A stretch of 64,000 nt of DNA from Dolomedes plantarius (taxonomy: Eukaryota; Arthropoda; Arachnida; Araneae; Dolomedidae). Where the stretch lies: positions 92,532,733 to 92,596,732 of the forward strand of contig OU015498.1 of assembly GCA_907164885.2 (NCBI GenBank), written 5' to 3'. The notes below the pieces were generated by a model. The model was not told where the DNA came from and did not search any database. It saw nothing but the letters and a program-made list of their open reading frames with translations. The position numbers and the translations under genes were made by a program. How positions within the stretch are numbered: the stretch's first letter is position 1; every line of letters starts with the position of its first letter. Below are positions 63,286-64,000 of the stretch, one piece after another.

Positions 63286-64000
63286 CACTGCTGGCCACCC
63301 AAATTGCAACACCAAGAAAGACAAGAGATATCACAACAAAATTTATTTTGTAGATAACATGTTGACCAAGTATCAAATGATTAAATTTATAGACTTCTGT
63401 GAAGTGTGGTTCCTGCCAAAATCAGTAGCCAGAGTAGCCGCCAATGTTGGAGATCACCGCTGCCACACGCCTCGGCATTCATTCAAAGAGACTTTGGATG
63501 AGTTCTTGGGGTACAGCAGACCAAGCAGCTTCCACACGTTGCCAAAGTTGATCTGCTGTGGCAGCTGGGGATGGAATCTGGGTTAATCGTAGAGCAACCA
63601 TGGACCACATGTTTTCTATCGGCGAAAGATCCGGAGAGCGAGGCGACCAGGGAAGCAAATCAATCTGGCGATTGACGAAGAACCGTTGGACAATGCGTGC
63701 CACGTGTAGTCGCGCATTATCCTGTTGAAATATGGCTGTGGGCAAGCCCTGAAGGTAAGGAAGGACAACTGGATCCAACACCTCGGAGATGTAGCGCTGG
63801 CTGTTTAAAGTACCGGCAATGCGTACTAGAGGTGTGCGAGAGTGATATCCAATACCGCCCCATACCATAATACCCGGTGCAGGACCAGTGTGGCGGTGCA
63901 TAACGCAGCTGTTCAGCATCCTCTCTTCACGGTGTCTCCAGACTCGAATGCGACCATCGTGGTGTTGCAGACAGAAGCGTGACTCGTCAGTAAAGACAAT
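63286..64000 (-). mobile_element. Tc1-type transposon, copy 3 (cut by window edge)
   Basis: TA (63284-63285) then CACTGCTGGCCACCC, the same end as copies 1 and 2. It continues past 64000. Confidence 0.97.
63422..64000 (-). pseudogene. Tc1 transposase, C-terminal part with early stop
   Basis: From the window edge the frame reads VFTDESRFCLQHHDG, IMVWGGIGYHS, IFQQDNARLHVAR, SPIENMW to SLFE, then TGA at 63479-63481, where copy 2 has a serine codon. The last 19 residues, up to the usual stop at 63422, are lost. All three catalytic residues are present (Asp of TDE, Asp of QQDN, Glu of PIEN); DNARPH is DNARLH here. The 5' part lies outside the window. Confidence 0.93.

Overview
This window looks like AT-rich, repeat-dense nuclear DNA from an arthropod, most likely an orb-weaving spider. 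The three Tc1 copies match, from memory, a transposase family very abundant in orb-weaver genomes, and the rest (tRNA-derived SINEs, small TIR elements, Helitron-like elements, long (TA)n tracts) is typical of intergenic or intronic spider DNA. No intact host protein gene, rRNA gene, functional tRNA gene or CRISPR array was recognised. The only convincing full-length coding sequence is a Tc1 transposase on the minus strand (24299-25339).

Layout. 1-4.4 kb: a pogo-like MITE inside (TA)n, a CpG-rich stretch, and a perfectly palindromic Harbinger-like MITE. 4.4-11.2 kb: a mosaic of diverged duplications of coding-looking fragments, tandem repeats, a MITE sitting in one arm of a tandem duplication, and a SINE with a 16-bp target-site duplication next to an open exon-like frame. 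11.2-13.1 kb: Tc1 copy 1 (frameshifted) and a MITE with long inverted repeats. 13.9-15.6 kb: an open frame split by a foldback MITE, then a TTAA-flanked element. 18.4-19.3 kb: a possible solo LTR and a second copy of the 6.5-kb MITE. 23.4-25.6 kb: a decayed TTAA element and Tc1 copy 2 (intact). 26-27 kb: two SINEs. 28.4-28.8 kb: an 89-bp satellite with two alternating unit types. 30-32.4 kb: microsatellite-linked repeats and a 72-bp tandem repeat. 34.5 kb: an old Tc1 relic. 35.9 kb: a MITE. 37.5-39.6 and 46.0-47.5 kb: a Helitron-like family with internal tandem repeats. 41.7-42.7 kb: a TIR element with repeated subterminal motifs. 52.3-60.2 kb: four copies of a second Helitron-like family in two 3'-to-3' pairs. 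60.3-61.0 kb: a candidate solo LTR. 61.6-63.0 kb: a TTAA element with a different TTAA element nested in it. 63.1-64.0 kb: a hAT-like end and Tc1 copy 3, cut off by the window edge.

How the parts relate. Almost every recognisable feature is mobile or derived from mobile DNA. The intact Tc1 copy could in principle mobilise the other two Tc1 copies, which share its ends. All other elements are non-autonomous and need enzymes encoded elsewhere. Nested insertions and empty-versus-filled duplications give relative ages. Boundaries come from reading inverted repeats and target-site duplications by eye; superfamily names other than Tc1 are inferred from terminal structure only.
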